From an archaeon (GTDB taxonomy: Archaea; Thermoproteota; Nitrososphaeria; Nitrososphaerales; Gagatemarchaeaceae), in the NCBI GenBank assembly GCA_021791695.1, contig JAJYWC010000018.1, forward strand, positions 1 to 37,108: a stretch of 37,108 nt of DNA, written 5' to 3'. The notes below the pieces were generated by a model that saw only the letters and a program-made list of their open reading frames with translations, made no database searches and was not told the DNA's origin. The position numbers were made by a program, and so were the translations under genes. Of the stretch, positions 30,683 to 37,108 are shown in pieces. Every line of letters starts with the position of its first letter. The first letter of the stretch is position 1.

Positions 30683-32332
30683 CTAGAGGGAAGCGGCGTA
30701 CTCTTCGAGCCTGCGCCTGTAGACGCTTCTGGGCGGGAAACCTATTCCGGTGAGGTAGGTGGAGAACTTGACCCGCTTTTTGGGGTCGGTGAGCGTGTTC
30801 TCTATTTCATGTATCTCCTCTCCCACCACCGCGTAGCAGGTGGCGTATCCCGGGAACATGCCCTCGTGCGCAGGGAAGAGCTGGTAGTAGACGCTGTTCC
30901 GGGGGACGCCCGTGCGCTCGTGCGCCCAGTCAATGAACTCGAAGAGTCCCTGCTTCCCGGTGTTTATCCGCACGTCGCCAATGACCCGCAGGAAGCGGAC
31001 GATCCTCCACTTGCGGGTCTCGAATTCGAGCTCCATGTTGAGAAGGTCGAAGCCGCCATGCTTCTCCAGCAGGGCCACGTAGTCCTTCTCCGCCCTCGTG
31101 AGGGACTCCTTGTCCTTGAGAGCCTGCGACGCCTCGAGGAACTCCCTCTCCCTGTTGAACGATAGGCCCTCAGTCACCGGACCAGTGAGGAGGGTGTTGA
31201 TGAGCTCTATCTGGGACGGCTTCCCCCCGCCGAGGACGCTGTTCGAGTGATTGACGCAGTGACCGTACTCCTCGTGGACGAGCAGCTGCATGAGCTGTGA
31301 TACGGACTTGGCCGGGTCGCGCTTGGGGTCCGTCGTCAGGAAGTAGACCTGGAACGGCTTCTTCGTGAAGGTGTCGTAGAAGCTGGCGGCACCCGTCGGC
31401 ATCATACCGCTGAGGTACGGGGGAGTCTCTATCACCTTCGTCTTGTACTTCTTGTTTATCCTCACAACAGACTCGTCTGTGAAGGCCTGCATGACCCTCC
31501 GGATCGAATTGGTGACCTTGAGCAGCTGCTCGGGCTTGAGCTTCTGCCTCTCCACTATCTTCTTCTCGACCGCTTCGGGGGTCGGCTCGCACTTGTAGTG
31601 CTTGGCCAGCCTCTTCGTGACCTCGCGGTACTTCGGGAGCTCCTCGTCGATCCACCCCTGGGCCTTCTGCTCAAGCTCGTCCGGGGTCTCTGTGTAGTCG
31701 AAACCTGCTTCCAGAGCCGCCCTGTAGAACTTCTCTCGTCCCAGTGCGAACTTCTGCTTCTGGAATACCTTCTCCACCTCTTCGAAGGTGCCATTCCCGA
31801 ACCCCTCCAGCTCGAAGAATGTCACGAACCTCTTGACCTTCTCCGCAAGCCTGTCGCAGTCTTCCTTTAGCTTGGGACTCTTTGTGGCCCGCTTTACCGA
31901 GCCCAGGACCTCGAGGACACCGTCGAGACGGTATAGCGTGAGCGCCTTCACTGCGCTCGGTACCTTTGCGTCCTTGAACCTCTTCTGCGTGGCGTCCACC
32001 GCCTTGGAGGAAGCGGCGACGAGCGAAGAGAGGTTCTTGTCGTCCACGCCCTCCTTGACCAGGTGTGCGAAGATAGCGCCCACGATGTCGTCCAGTATGG
32101 GTTGTGGCTCGGGCAGAAGGAGGTTGATCTCCATGCTGTCCAGCACCTTCGCCTGGACGTCGTTCTCGGCCCTTCTCCTGAGAGAGCGCACCTTCTCGAG
32201 AGCTTCCTTGATGTTCTGCTCACTCGGGATGAAGAGCTTTCCGGCGTATTCATCCCAACCAAGGAGATATGCGCCGGACGGAGTGAGCTCCTTCCAGAGC
32301 CCGACTATGTCGTCGTCGAGGGACCTCGGCAT
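30683..32332 (-). CDS. Putative zinc metallopeptidase, DUF885-like
   Basis: The protein (549 aa) is mostly helical. MQLLVHEEYGHCVNHSNS (His353, Glu354, His358) and, 34 residues after Glu354, VTEGLSFNRE with Glu388 suggest two histidines and a distal glutamate binding zinc, with Glu354 as base. The layout (long helical N-terminal region, FYDTFTKKPFQVYFLTTDP before the first motif, EG..... after) recalls DUF885 peptidases, whose motif is HExxPGH; here it is HEEYGH, one residue shorter. No signal peptide, so cytoplasmic. The ATG immediately follows the stop of the geranylgeranyl-reductase-family gene, so they are co-transcribed, but a joint function is not apparent. Confidence 0.65.
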   Translation of the reverse strand: MPRSLDDDIVGLWKELTPSGAYLLGWDEYAGKLFIPSEQNIKEALEKVRSLRRRAENDVQAKVLDSMEINLLLPEPQPILDDIVGAIFAHLVKEGVDDKNLSSLVAASSKAVDATQKRFKDAKVPSAVKALTLYRLDGVLEVLGSVKRATKSPKLKEDCDRLAEKVKRFVTFFELEGFGNGTFEEVEKVFQKQKFALGREKFYRAALEAGFDYTETPDELEQKAQGWIDEELPKYREVTKRLAKHYKCEPTPEAVEKKIVERQKLKPEQLLKVTNSIRRVMQAFTDESVVRINKKYKTKVIETPPYLSGMMPTGAASFYDTFTKKPFQVYFLTTDPKRDPAKSVSQLMQLLVHEEYGHCVNHSNSVLGGGKPSQIELINTLLTGPVTEGLSFNREREFLEASQALKDKESLTRAEKDYVALLEKHGGFDLLNMELEFETRKWRIVRFLRVIGDVRINTGKQGLFEFIDWAHERTGVPRNSVYYQLFPAHEGMFPGYATCYAVVGEEIHEIENTLTDPKKRVKFSTYLTGIGFPPRSVYRRRLEEYAASL

Positions 32333-33802
32333 CTACCCCGCTACCTCGATGGGCTTGAACTTCTCGGTTGTCTCTCCAATCTCGCGAAGCAGCGTCTTCT
32401 GCCAGTCTGCGAAGCCCTTCGGGGAGACCGGATAGGCCAGGTTGTGCTGCACGAGGGTCTGGCTCTTCTTCGCAGTGTATCGCAACCCCTTTGCGAGCTC
32501 GTATTCGCTAAGAGCCCTCAGTAGGAGGATCGGATTGACCATCTGGACCCTGTTGAAGTCCGGATGGCGCCTCTCGCTGATCGCCCTGACGTCCTGTTCG
32601 GACAGGAAGTGCTTCATCCCGTAGTTGATCTGCTCGTTGGTGAGGGTCTGGAGGTACCTTCTCAGGACCTCGAAGCTCGCCATCTGGTATCCGTGGGTGG
32701 TCATGTACTCGACGTTGTAACCCCACAGCGCCTCCTGGCTGTAGTCGTTCGCCTCGAGGGCCCTAGCCACGACCTTGCCCAGTATGACGCTGGCGTACAT
32801 CGACGGCCCTATGCCGCCGGCGTCTAGCGGTCTGGGCAGCCACGCCGCGTCGCCGACGACCGCGAAGCCGTTGGCGACCATGCAGTCGTTGTGCCTTCTG
32901 ACCGGGACCTGCCAGTTGCCCTTGGAGTTTCCGTCGTACTCCGGACCGGCCGAGAGACGGGGGTTCTTTATCGTCGGATTGTCCTTGACGTACTTGTCGA
33001 TGAGGCTCTGGAGGTTGTCAGCGGTCTTGAACTTCTTGTTGCGGCGCGAGAGGCCGGACTTGGACACACCGAGCCCTATGTTGACGCGAGTCTTGCCCTT
33101 GGGGAAGACCCACGCGTAACCTGCCGGGGCGATGTACTGGTCGAGGTGGATGAGGCAGTAGTCAGGTGTGAAGTAGGTCTCGTCCTCCTTTCCCAGGTCG
33201 AAGTCCATTATGTACCTGCCCGTGGCCTCGATGTCGTCCATGTTTATCTCCTTCTCGATGTAGCTCTGGATGGGCAGGAACTTCCTGAGGACGGACGATG
33301 ACCCCGTGGCGTCTATCACGACCTTGGCCGTGGCCTTGAAGGCGCCTCCGTCGTCGGCCCGGCCCGTTATCCCTGTAACGTAGCCGTTCTCGGAGATGAG
33401 CCTCTCCGCACTGAGATTGAACTTGAACTCCACGCCGAAGCCCCTGGCGTCAGCGACCTGTCTCTGAGGCAGGACCTTCCTGTTGAGGATGTAACCTTCC
33501 CCCTCGAAACGAACCTTGGTCTTGTGGTCCGGGGAATAGACGAGCACGCCCTTGACGGGATGCTCGAGCTCTGGCGTCCCGTACTTTATCCCGATGTTCT
33601 TTTCCAAGAACCTCAGACTGTTCAGACTCGTCGCATCGCCGCACGTCCATCCGTTGTTGGTCTTCTTCCCCGCCTCCTCCGGCGGGTTCCTGTCGACGAC
33701 GAGGACGCGCGCCCCCTTCTTTGAGTAATAGCCGATGGCCGACGCGGTTATCAGACCCGCCATCCCGCCTCCTGCTATTATGACGTCGTAGTCTGTCTTC
33801 AA
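32333..33802 (-). CDS. Geranylgeranyl reductase family flavoprotein
   Basis: The protein (489 aa) is an FAD-dependent oxidoreductase of the p-hydroxybenzoate hydroxylase fold: FAD motif IIAGGGMAGLITASA (residues 8-22), the family marker YAWVFPKG (229-236, the YxWxFP substrate motif), and VVGDAAWLPRPLDAGGIGPSM (315-335). Cys54 in GWTCGDA may match the cysteine important in Sulfolobus geranylgeranyl reductase. Members saturate the isoprenoid chains of archaeal membrane lipids, though some act on quinone side chains. It is about 60-90 residues longer than many archaeal homologues. The start is TTG, fixed by a strong GGAGG 9 bases upstream. Confidence 0.85.
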   Translation of the reverse strand: MKTDYDVIIAGGGMAGLITASAIGYYSKKGARVLVVDRNPPEEAGKKTNNGWTCGDATSLNSLRFLEKNIGIKYGTPELEHPVKGVLVYSPDHKTKVRFEGEGYILNRKVLPQRQVADARGFGVEFKFNLSAERLISENGYVTGITGRADDGGAFKATAKVVIDATGSSSVLRKFLPIQSYIEKEINMDDIEATGRYIMDFDLGKEDETYFTPDYCLIHLDQYIAPAGYAWVFPKGKTRVNIGLGVSKSGLSRRNKKFKTADNLQSLIDKYVKDNPTIKNPRLSAGPEYDGNSKGNWQVPVRRHNDCMVANGFAVVGDAAWLPRPLDAGGIGPSMYASVILGKVVARALEANDYSQEALWGYNVEYMTTHGYQMASFEVLRRYLQTLTNEQINYGMKHFLSEQDVRAISERRHPDFNRVQMVNPILLLRALSEYELAKGLRYTAKKSQTLVQHNLAYPVSPKGFADWQKTLLREIGETTEKFKPIEVAG

Positions 33803-33830
33803 ACGTCACAACCTCCTTCGTTCCGTCTAA
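33803..33830 (-). promoter_or_regulatory. Shine-Dalgarno site deciding a TTG start
   Basis: On the minus strand GAAGGAGGTTGTGACGT directly precedes the TTG start of the geranylgeranyl-reductase-family gene. The spacing is about 9 bases, and no in-frame ATG or GTG competes. Confidence 0.6.
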
Positions 33831-33902
33831 AAAAGGAGCGCATAGAGTATGTCGCCCTTCGGCTATTGTTCTTAAGCGTGTGGGAGGACGCGAGATTAAC
33901 AA

Positions 33903-33937
33903 CCCGTTTATACCTGAAAACGAAAAAAACCCCAGGA
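33903..33937 (+). promoter_or_regulatory. TATA box of the large surface-protein gene
   Basis: TTTATA at 33907-33912 is centred about 26 bp before the ATG at 33937, which argues for a leaderless message and for that ATG over an upstream in-frame start at 33880. Confidence 0.55.
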
Positions 33938-36309
33938 TGAAGGCGGTCTCGCTAGTAGCGCTCGCCATACTGGCGGTCTTGGTCGCCGGGGGGCTCTCAG
34001 GGGCAGGACACGCGACGGCGCAGCCGCCGTCCTCCTTCAGGGAGGTCCCAACTCAGCTCTGCGCATGTCAGACCGTCAGGACGGAGGGTTTAGCGGCGGG
34101 GGTGCCGCCGAGTCTCCGCATCCTCGCGCCGACACCCACGTACGACGAGCAGCTGGGCACCACATTCACACAGAGCTTCACCTCACTCGCCTTCAACGTG
34201 ACTGCCGTCGAGCAAACCGACCCATCCTCGGGGGAAGGCCCAGCCTATCTCCTGAACGGCCTCGGGAACTCCGGCTACTGGTACCAGGTGGGCGTCTCAT
34301 GGAACTGGAACCCGGGGACGACTCCGGGCACGGGGTTTGACATGAACTACGAGGTTTTCAACACGCAGGGCGCGTCGGTATTCCCCGCCAACGGGAACGG
34401 CGGGCTTCAGTCGTTCAGCGGACCGGTCAACCAGGGGGACAGCGTCCTCCTGAACATGTACTTCAGCTCCGGCGGCGTGGTAATGTTGGTCCATGACTGG
34501 AACACCGGCGCCTCAGCCTCCGTGACCTTCAGCGCCGAAGGTTCGACGAGCTTCAAGGGCGACGCGAATGGGGTCGCGAACAACAACGGTTACTTCACCG
34601 GCCTGATGACCGAATGGTACCATTCGCAGCCCTACACGTCGAACGTGAAGGAGGTGGTCTACTCGGAGAGCAACCTGGCCCTGACCTCGGCCTGGATGTG
34701 GATGGACGAGTACAACCCCAACAACCTGCAGAGCGTCTTCGCCAACAGCTCTTCGTCGGCACTGACGTTCACGAGTGCACCGACGAAGCTGCAGGAGTTC
34801 GCCTCCAACGGAGCGACCGAGTACATGGATGCGTACGAGTTCGTGACTGGCCCCCTGAACGCGAGCTCGGGCACCGTGCCGGTTGTGCTCAGCTACTCAG
34901 TAACGGGGGGAGGGTCAGGGTACTCCGGGCCGACGCTTTTCTACGTCTCGGGGGGGATCAAAGTAAACGCCACGCTCGGTACTACGCCCGCGACATACAA
35001 CATCGACAAGGGCAGCAGCTGGAGCGTGACCGTCGCTCTTCCCGGTTCGACGAGCACCGAGCGGTGGGAGCTGGCCGGGGCGGCGAACGGGACGGCGGCT
35101 TCTGGAGAAACCGTCGTCCTCACCTACTACCACCAGTACAGCGCGAGCGTCCAGTATTCCCTGAAGGGCTCCGGCGGGACTCCTCCTGACTTGGCGTACA
35201 CAACTTTCGGGAGCACGGAGGACTCCCCGGTGGGCACGACCCCGGGGACATTCTGGATGGACTCTGGGACCGCGTACAGCATGACCAATCCGCTCCAGGG
35301 TTCCAACTCCCGGGAGAGGTGGGTGTCTGCCCAGAACCTCAACGGGACGGCGGGCTCGCCGGTCTCCTTGGCGCCCGATTACTTCCAGCAATACCTGGTG
35401 GCAATCGAGTACTCAGTCGCCGGTGGGGGAGACCTCTCCTCGAGCGTCCCCGGGACCGTCACACCTCTGACCCCGTACTTCAGCGGCTTCTCCTTCGGCC
35501 AGGTTAAGACGATGCCCCTGAGCCAGAACGCGTCGGCGATTTGGCTCGACGCTGGTTCCGGCTACAATGCTACGCAGGTCGTGGGCGACTATCTCACTCC
35601 AGGTTCGGGGGTGACCTACGGCCAGCAATACAACGAGAGATGGGTCGCGAATCAGAGCGCGGGTCAGGTCAACGGGGGCGCGTCCCTCAACTTCCAGTAC
35701 CAGCACGAGTACCTAGTGAGCCTGCAGAAGGGACCCCAGGGTGCGGGGTCTCTGTCGACCGTCGGAGGATGGTACATCGCGTCCTCTCAGCTGCAAGCCT
35801 CGGCCATAGCCGACAGTGGATGGAAGCTGGAGTACTGGAGTTCGGCCTCGTCTTCCGCACCCGTCTCCACGAATGCAACCCTGTCGCTGCTGGTCGCCGG
35901 CCCGGTAAACGACACCGCCGTCTTCTATCCCGGCCTCACGATCACGTCGGGGTCCGACGTCTCGGTCTCCTACAGCTATCCCTCGGGAATAACGAGCGGC
36001 GGCGCCATTGTGAAGGGGACGGTCCCCGCCGGGGAATCAGCGGTGGTCTATGTGCCACCCGCAGGGGTCCAGCTGTCCGCAAGCTCGTCGTCATTCCTTT
36101 ATTCGTTCGGGGGATGGTCGGGCGCGAGCAGCTCCGGGAGCCCGTCCATCTCGCTCGCCGTCAACGGTCCAGCGAGCATAGGCGTAAGGTCTGACCTGAA
36201 CTACGTGGATATTGGTATTATCCTTGCGGCCGTGCTGCTGGTTCTGATAGCGGTGGTGACGGTAGCGGGCAGGAGCATGAAAAAACATTCAGGCAGCCCG
36301 GCCGCGTAA
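33937..36309 (+). CDS. Large secreted, membrane-anchored surface protein with ERW repeats
   Basis: The protein has 790 residues: signal peptide MKAVSLVALAILAVLVAGG with a cleavage region near GHATAQ, a long extracellular part, and a C-terminal helix (IIILAAVLLVLIAV-like) followed by RSMKKHSGSPAA, so type I topology. The first third, YDEQLGTTFTQSFTSLAFNV to LMTEWYHSQPYTSNVKEVVY, is a beta-rich domain of aromatic residues that might be a lectin or a G1-peptidase-like jelly roll. The rest has at least three repeats of about 90 residues with an ERW motif, NGT sites and a Y-rich strand (TYYHQYSASVQYS, QQYLVAIEYSVAGGG). Many Asn-x-Ser/Thr sites suggest N-glycosylation. It is divergent from the geranylgeranyl-reductase-family gene. 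Confidence 0.75.
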   Translation: MKAVSLVALAILAVLVAGGLSGAGHATAQPPSSFREVPTQLCACQTVRTEGLAAGVPPSLRILAPTPTYDEQLGTTFTQSFTSLAFNVTAVEQTDPSSGEGPAYLLNGLGNSGYWYQVGVSWNWNPGTTPGTGFDMNYEVFNTQGASVFPANGNGGLQSFSGPVNQGDSVLLNMYFSSGGVVMLVHDWNTGASASVTFSAEGSTSFKGDANGVANNNGYFTGLMTEWYHSQPYTSNVKEVVYSESNLALTSAWMWMDEYNPNNLQSVFANSSSSALTFTSAPTKLQEFASNGATEYMDAYEFVTGPLNASSGTVPVVLSYSVTGGGSGYSGPTLFYVSGGIKVNATLGTTPATYNIDKGSSWSVTVALPGSTSTERWELAGAANGTAASGETVVLTYYHQYSASVQYSLKGSGGTPPDLAYTTFGSTEDSPVGTTPGTFWMDSGTAYSMTNPLQGSNSRERWVSAQNLNGTAGSPVSLAPDYFQQYLVAIEYSVAGGGDLSSSVPGTVTPLTPYFSGFSFGQVKTMPLSQNASAIWLDAGSGYNATQVVGDYLTPGSGVTYGQQYNERWVANQSAGQVNGGASLNFQYQHEYLVSLQKGPQGAGSLSTVGGWYIASSQLQASAIADSGWKLEYWSSASSSAPVSTNATLSLLVAGPVNDTAVFYPGLTITSGSDVSVSYSYPSGITSGGAIVKGTVPAGESAVVYVPPAGVQLSASSSSFLYSFGGWSGASSSGSPSISLAVNGPASIGVRSDLNYVDIGIILAAVLLVLIAVVTVAGRSMKKHSGSPAA

Positions 36310-36337
36310 GAATACGGCCGGACTTGCCTTCGACAGC

Positions 36338-36976
36338 TTAACCGCTGTACACGGATTCGCCCGAGACTGAGGGTACCTCGGGGAACGAGTCGCTCATGCG
36401 CTTCTCGGCCACGGCCGCCGCTTCGGCCATGATCTTGTCTGCCTCCTCGCTCGACTCTGGAGTGAAGAAGCTGGTCCCCGTCAGGCCGCCCACGTCCGTC
36501 ATGAGCGAGCTGAGGGAGGCGCCGATGTCGCCGAGGGCCGACTGCGCGTCGGGCATGGCCGTTCCGAGGGTCGAGCGGACGTTCCTGATGACTCCGATGG
36601 CCGGTGCGAGGGTCGCAGTGAAGTCTCCGATATCGGTGACCGTCTGCAGCCTGGTTGTGATCTGCTCTAGCGCAATCTTGGACTGGGTGACGAGCTTGGC
36701 CATCTTCCTGACCTCTGCGAGCTCGTTCGAGTACGCCTTGCTGGTCATCTCATCGTGCTGCTGGACCGCGGTGACGGTCTTCTTGAATATGGCCTGCTCT
36801 CTCTGCTTCAGCCGGTCCATCGAGCGGTCCAGCCGGGTTATCTCCTGCTGGAGCTGGCTCGTCGCCTTCTGAATCTGGGGCTTCATCGGCTGTGGGCCCC
36901 TGATAGCCTCCTTCGTCTTCTGCCCGAAAGTGCTCTGATTCTGCTGTGGTTTCCAGTTCTTTTCGAACTTACTCAT
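36338..36976 (-). CDS. cdvB: ESCRT-III homologue, CdvB-type
   Basis: The protein (212 aa) is mostly charged helices: IQKATSQLQQEITRLDRSMDRLKQREQAIFKKTV (helices 1-2 of the ESCRT-III core), then MTSKAYSNELAEVRKMAKLV and IALEQITTRLQTVTDIGDF, and a hydrophobic stretch ending LSSLMTDVGGL. This pattern is that of archaeal CdvB proteins, which polymerise at mid-cell to constrict the membrane. The tail is acidic (ESSEEADKIMAEAAAVAEKRM), like the regulatory end. There is no clear C-terminal winged helix, so it is one of the shorter CdvB paralogues. cdvA and cdvC are not in the window. Confidence 0.9.
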   Translation of the reverse strand: MSKFEKNWKPQQNQSTFGQKTKEAIRGPQPMKPQIQKATSQLQQEITRLDRSMDRLKQREQAIFKKTVTAVQQHDEMTSKAYSNELAEVRKMAKLVTQSKIALEQITTRLQTVTDIGDFTATLAPAIGVIRNVRSTLGTAMPDAQSALGDIGASLSSLMTDVGGLTGTSFFTPESSEEADKIMAEAAAVAEKRMSDSFPEVPSVSGESVYSG

Positions 36977-36990
36977 TTAATCTCGCGTGT

Positions 36991-37010
36991 GGACGATATC
37001 GAACGATATC
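36991..37010. promoter_or_regulatory. Tandem ACGATATC repeat in the cdvB promoter
   Basis: ACGATATC occurs at 36993-37000 and 37003-37010, exactly 10 bp apart, centred about 26 bp upstream of the cdvB ATG. Each contains the palindrome GATATC. They overlap the expected TATA position, so a regulator bound on one face of the helix would compete with TBP. Confidence 0.45.
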
Positions 37011-37022
37011 ATGATACCATCC

Positions 37023-37108
37023 TCAGACAACATCTTTTGACATCTTGCTCAAAGTGACGTCGATGTCGGGCTCCTTCCCGAAGGACAACCCTAATGGCAG
37101 TGAAGCAT
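37023..37108 (-). CDS. C-terminal end of an unidentified protein (partial)
   Basis: The minus-strand frame entering at the window edge reads ASLPLGLSFGKEPDIDVTLS then KMSKDVV and stops at 37023-37025. The composition is protein-like and it lies 46 bp upstream of cdvB on the same strand, so it may be co-transcribed. The fragment is too short to name. Confidence 0.4.
   Translation of the reverse strand, partial: ASLPLGLSFGKEPDIDVTLSKMSKDVV

Noticed and set aside
1-37108. CRISPR array or rRNA genes
   Set aside because: No regularly spaced direct repeats and no stretches resembling 16S, 23S or 5S RNA were seen.

Overview
The window reads as archaeal, most likely from the Nitrososphaeria/Thaumarchaeota side of the TACK group and not an obvious ammonia oxidiser. 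The evidence is an ESCRT-III/CdvB cell-division protein, archaeal lipid genes (polyprenyl diphosphate synthase, geranylgeranyl reductase family), TATA-like boxes about 26 bp upstream of several start codons (leaderless transcription), a tRNA with an apparent intron, and a complex I without NADH-input genes. The lineage is an inference; the archaeal assignment is firm.

Layout. 1-5.7 kb is a mobile-element zone. A partial, frameshifted IS66-like element (1-1346) and a 463-bp internally deleted relative (3795-4257, 23-bp perfect terminal inverted repeats) lie in opposite orientation around a CocE/NonD-type serine hydrolase. A small zinc-ribbon protein and a decayed IS6/IS240-like transposase follow. 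5.7-10.6 kb is a hydantoin-type module: an Asp/Glu/hydantoin racemase-family protein convergent with hyuB-hyuA. 10.6-15.4 kb is a mercury-resistance-type cluster on the minus strand: ArsR-type regulator, MerA, MerF-like protein, a Cys-Cys-Pro membrane protein, a membrane-anchored thioredoxin, a second Cys-Cys-Pro membrane protein, and a winged-helix protein with a C-terminal membrane helix. Every recognised protein here carries cysteine pairs, and the regulator gene's promoter holds two nested palindromes.

15.7-18.65 kb is built around a tRNA-Glu(UUC) gene with about 41 extra bases before its anticodon arm. Partial copies of its 3' end recur at 15726, 15885 and 17680, dividing the stretch into a spherulin-4-like secreted protein cassette and a hicBA toxin-antitoxin cassette. 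This looks like serial integration at a tRNA, with no integrase left.

18.7-36 kb is mostly housekeeping: an unknown protein divergent from polyprenyl synthase, then a minus-strand operon nuoH-I-J-K-M-L-M-N. The eight genes encode the proton-pumping membrane arm plus the NuoI ferredoxin subunit; nuoABCD are not in the window. NuoI carries a 369-residue intein directly before the first cysteine of its second [4Fe-4S] motif, so splicing should be needed for cofactor assembly. Upstream lie a geranylgeranyl-reductase-family flavoprotein with a DUF885-like metallopeptidase, then a large surface protein on the plus strand. cdvB and the end of one more gene close the window.

The strongest candidates for something new are the NuoI intein, the cysteine-pair mer cluster with its own surface thioredoxin, and the tRNA-bounded cassettes. 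Function is assigned from motifs recognised by eye; no database search was possible.
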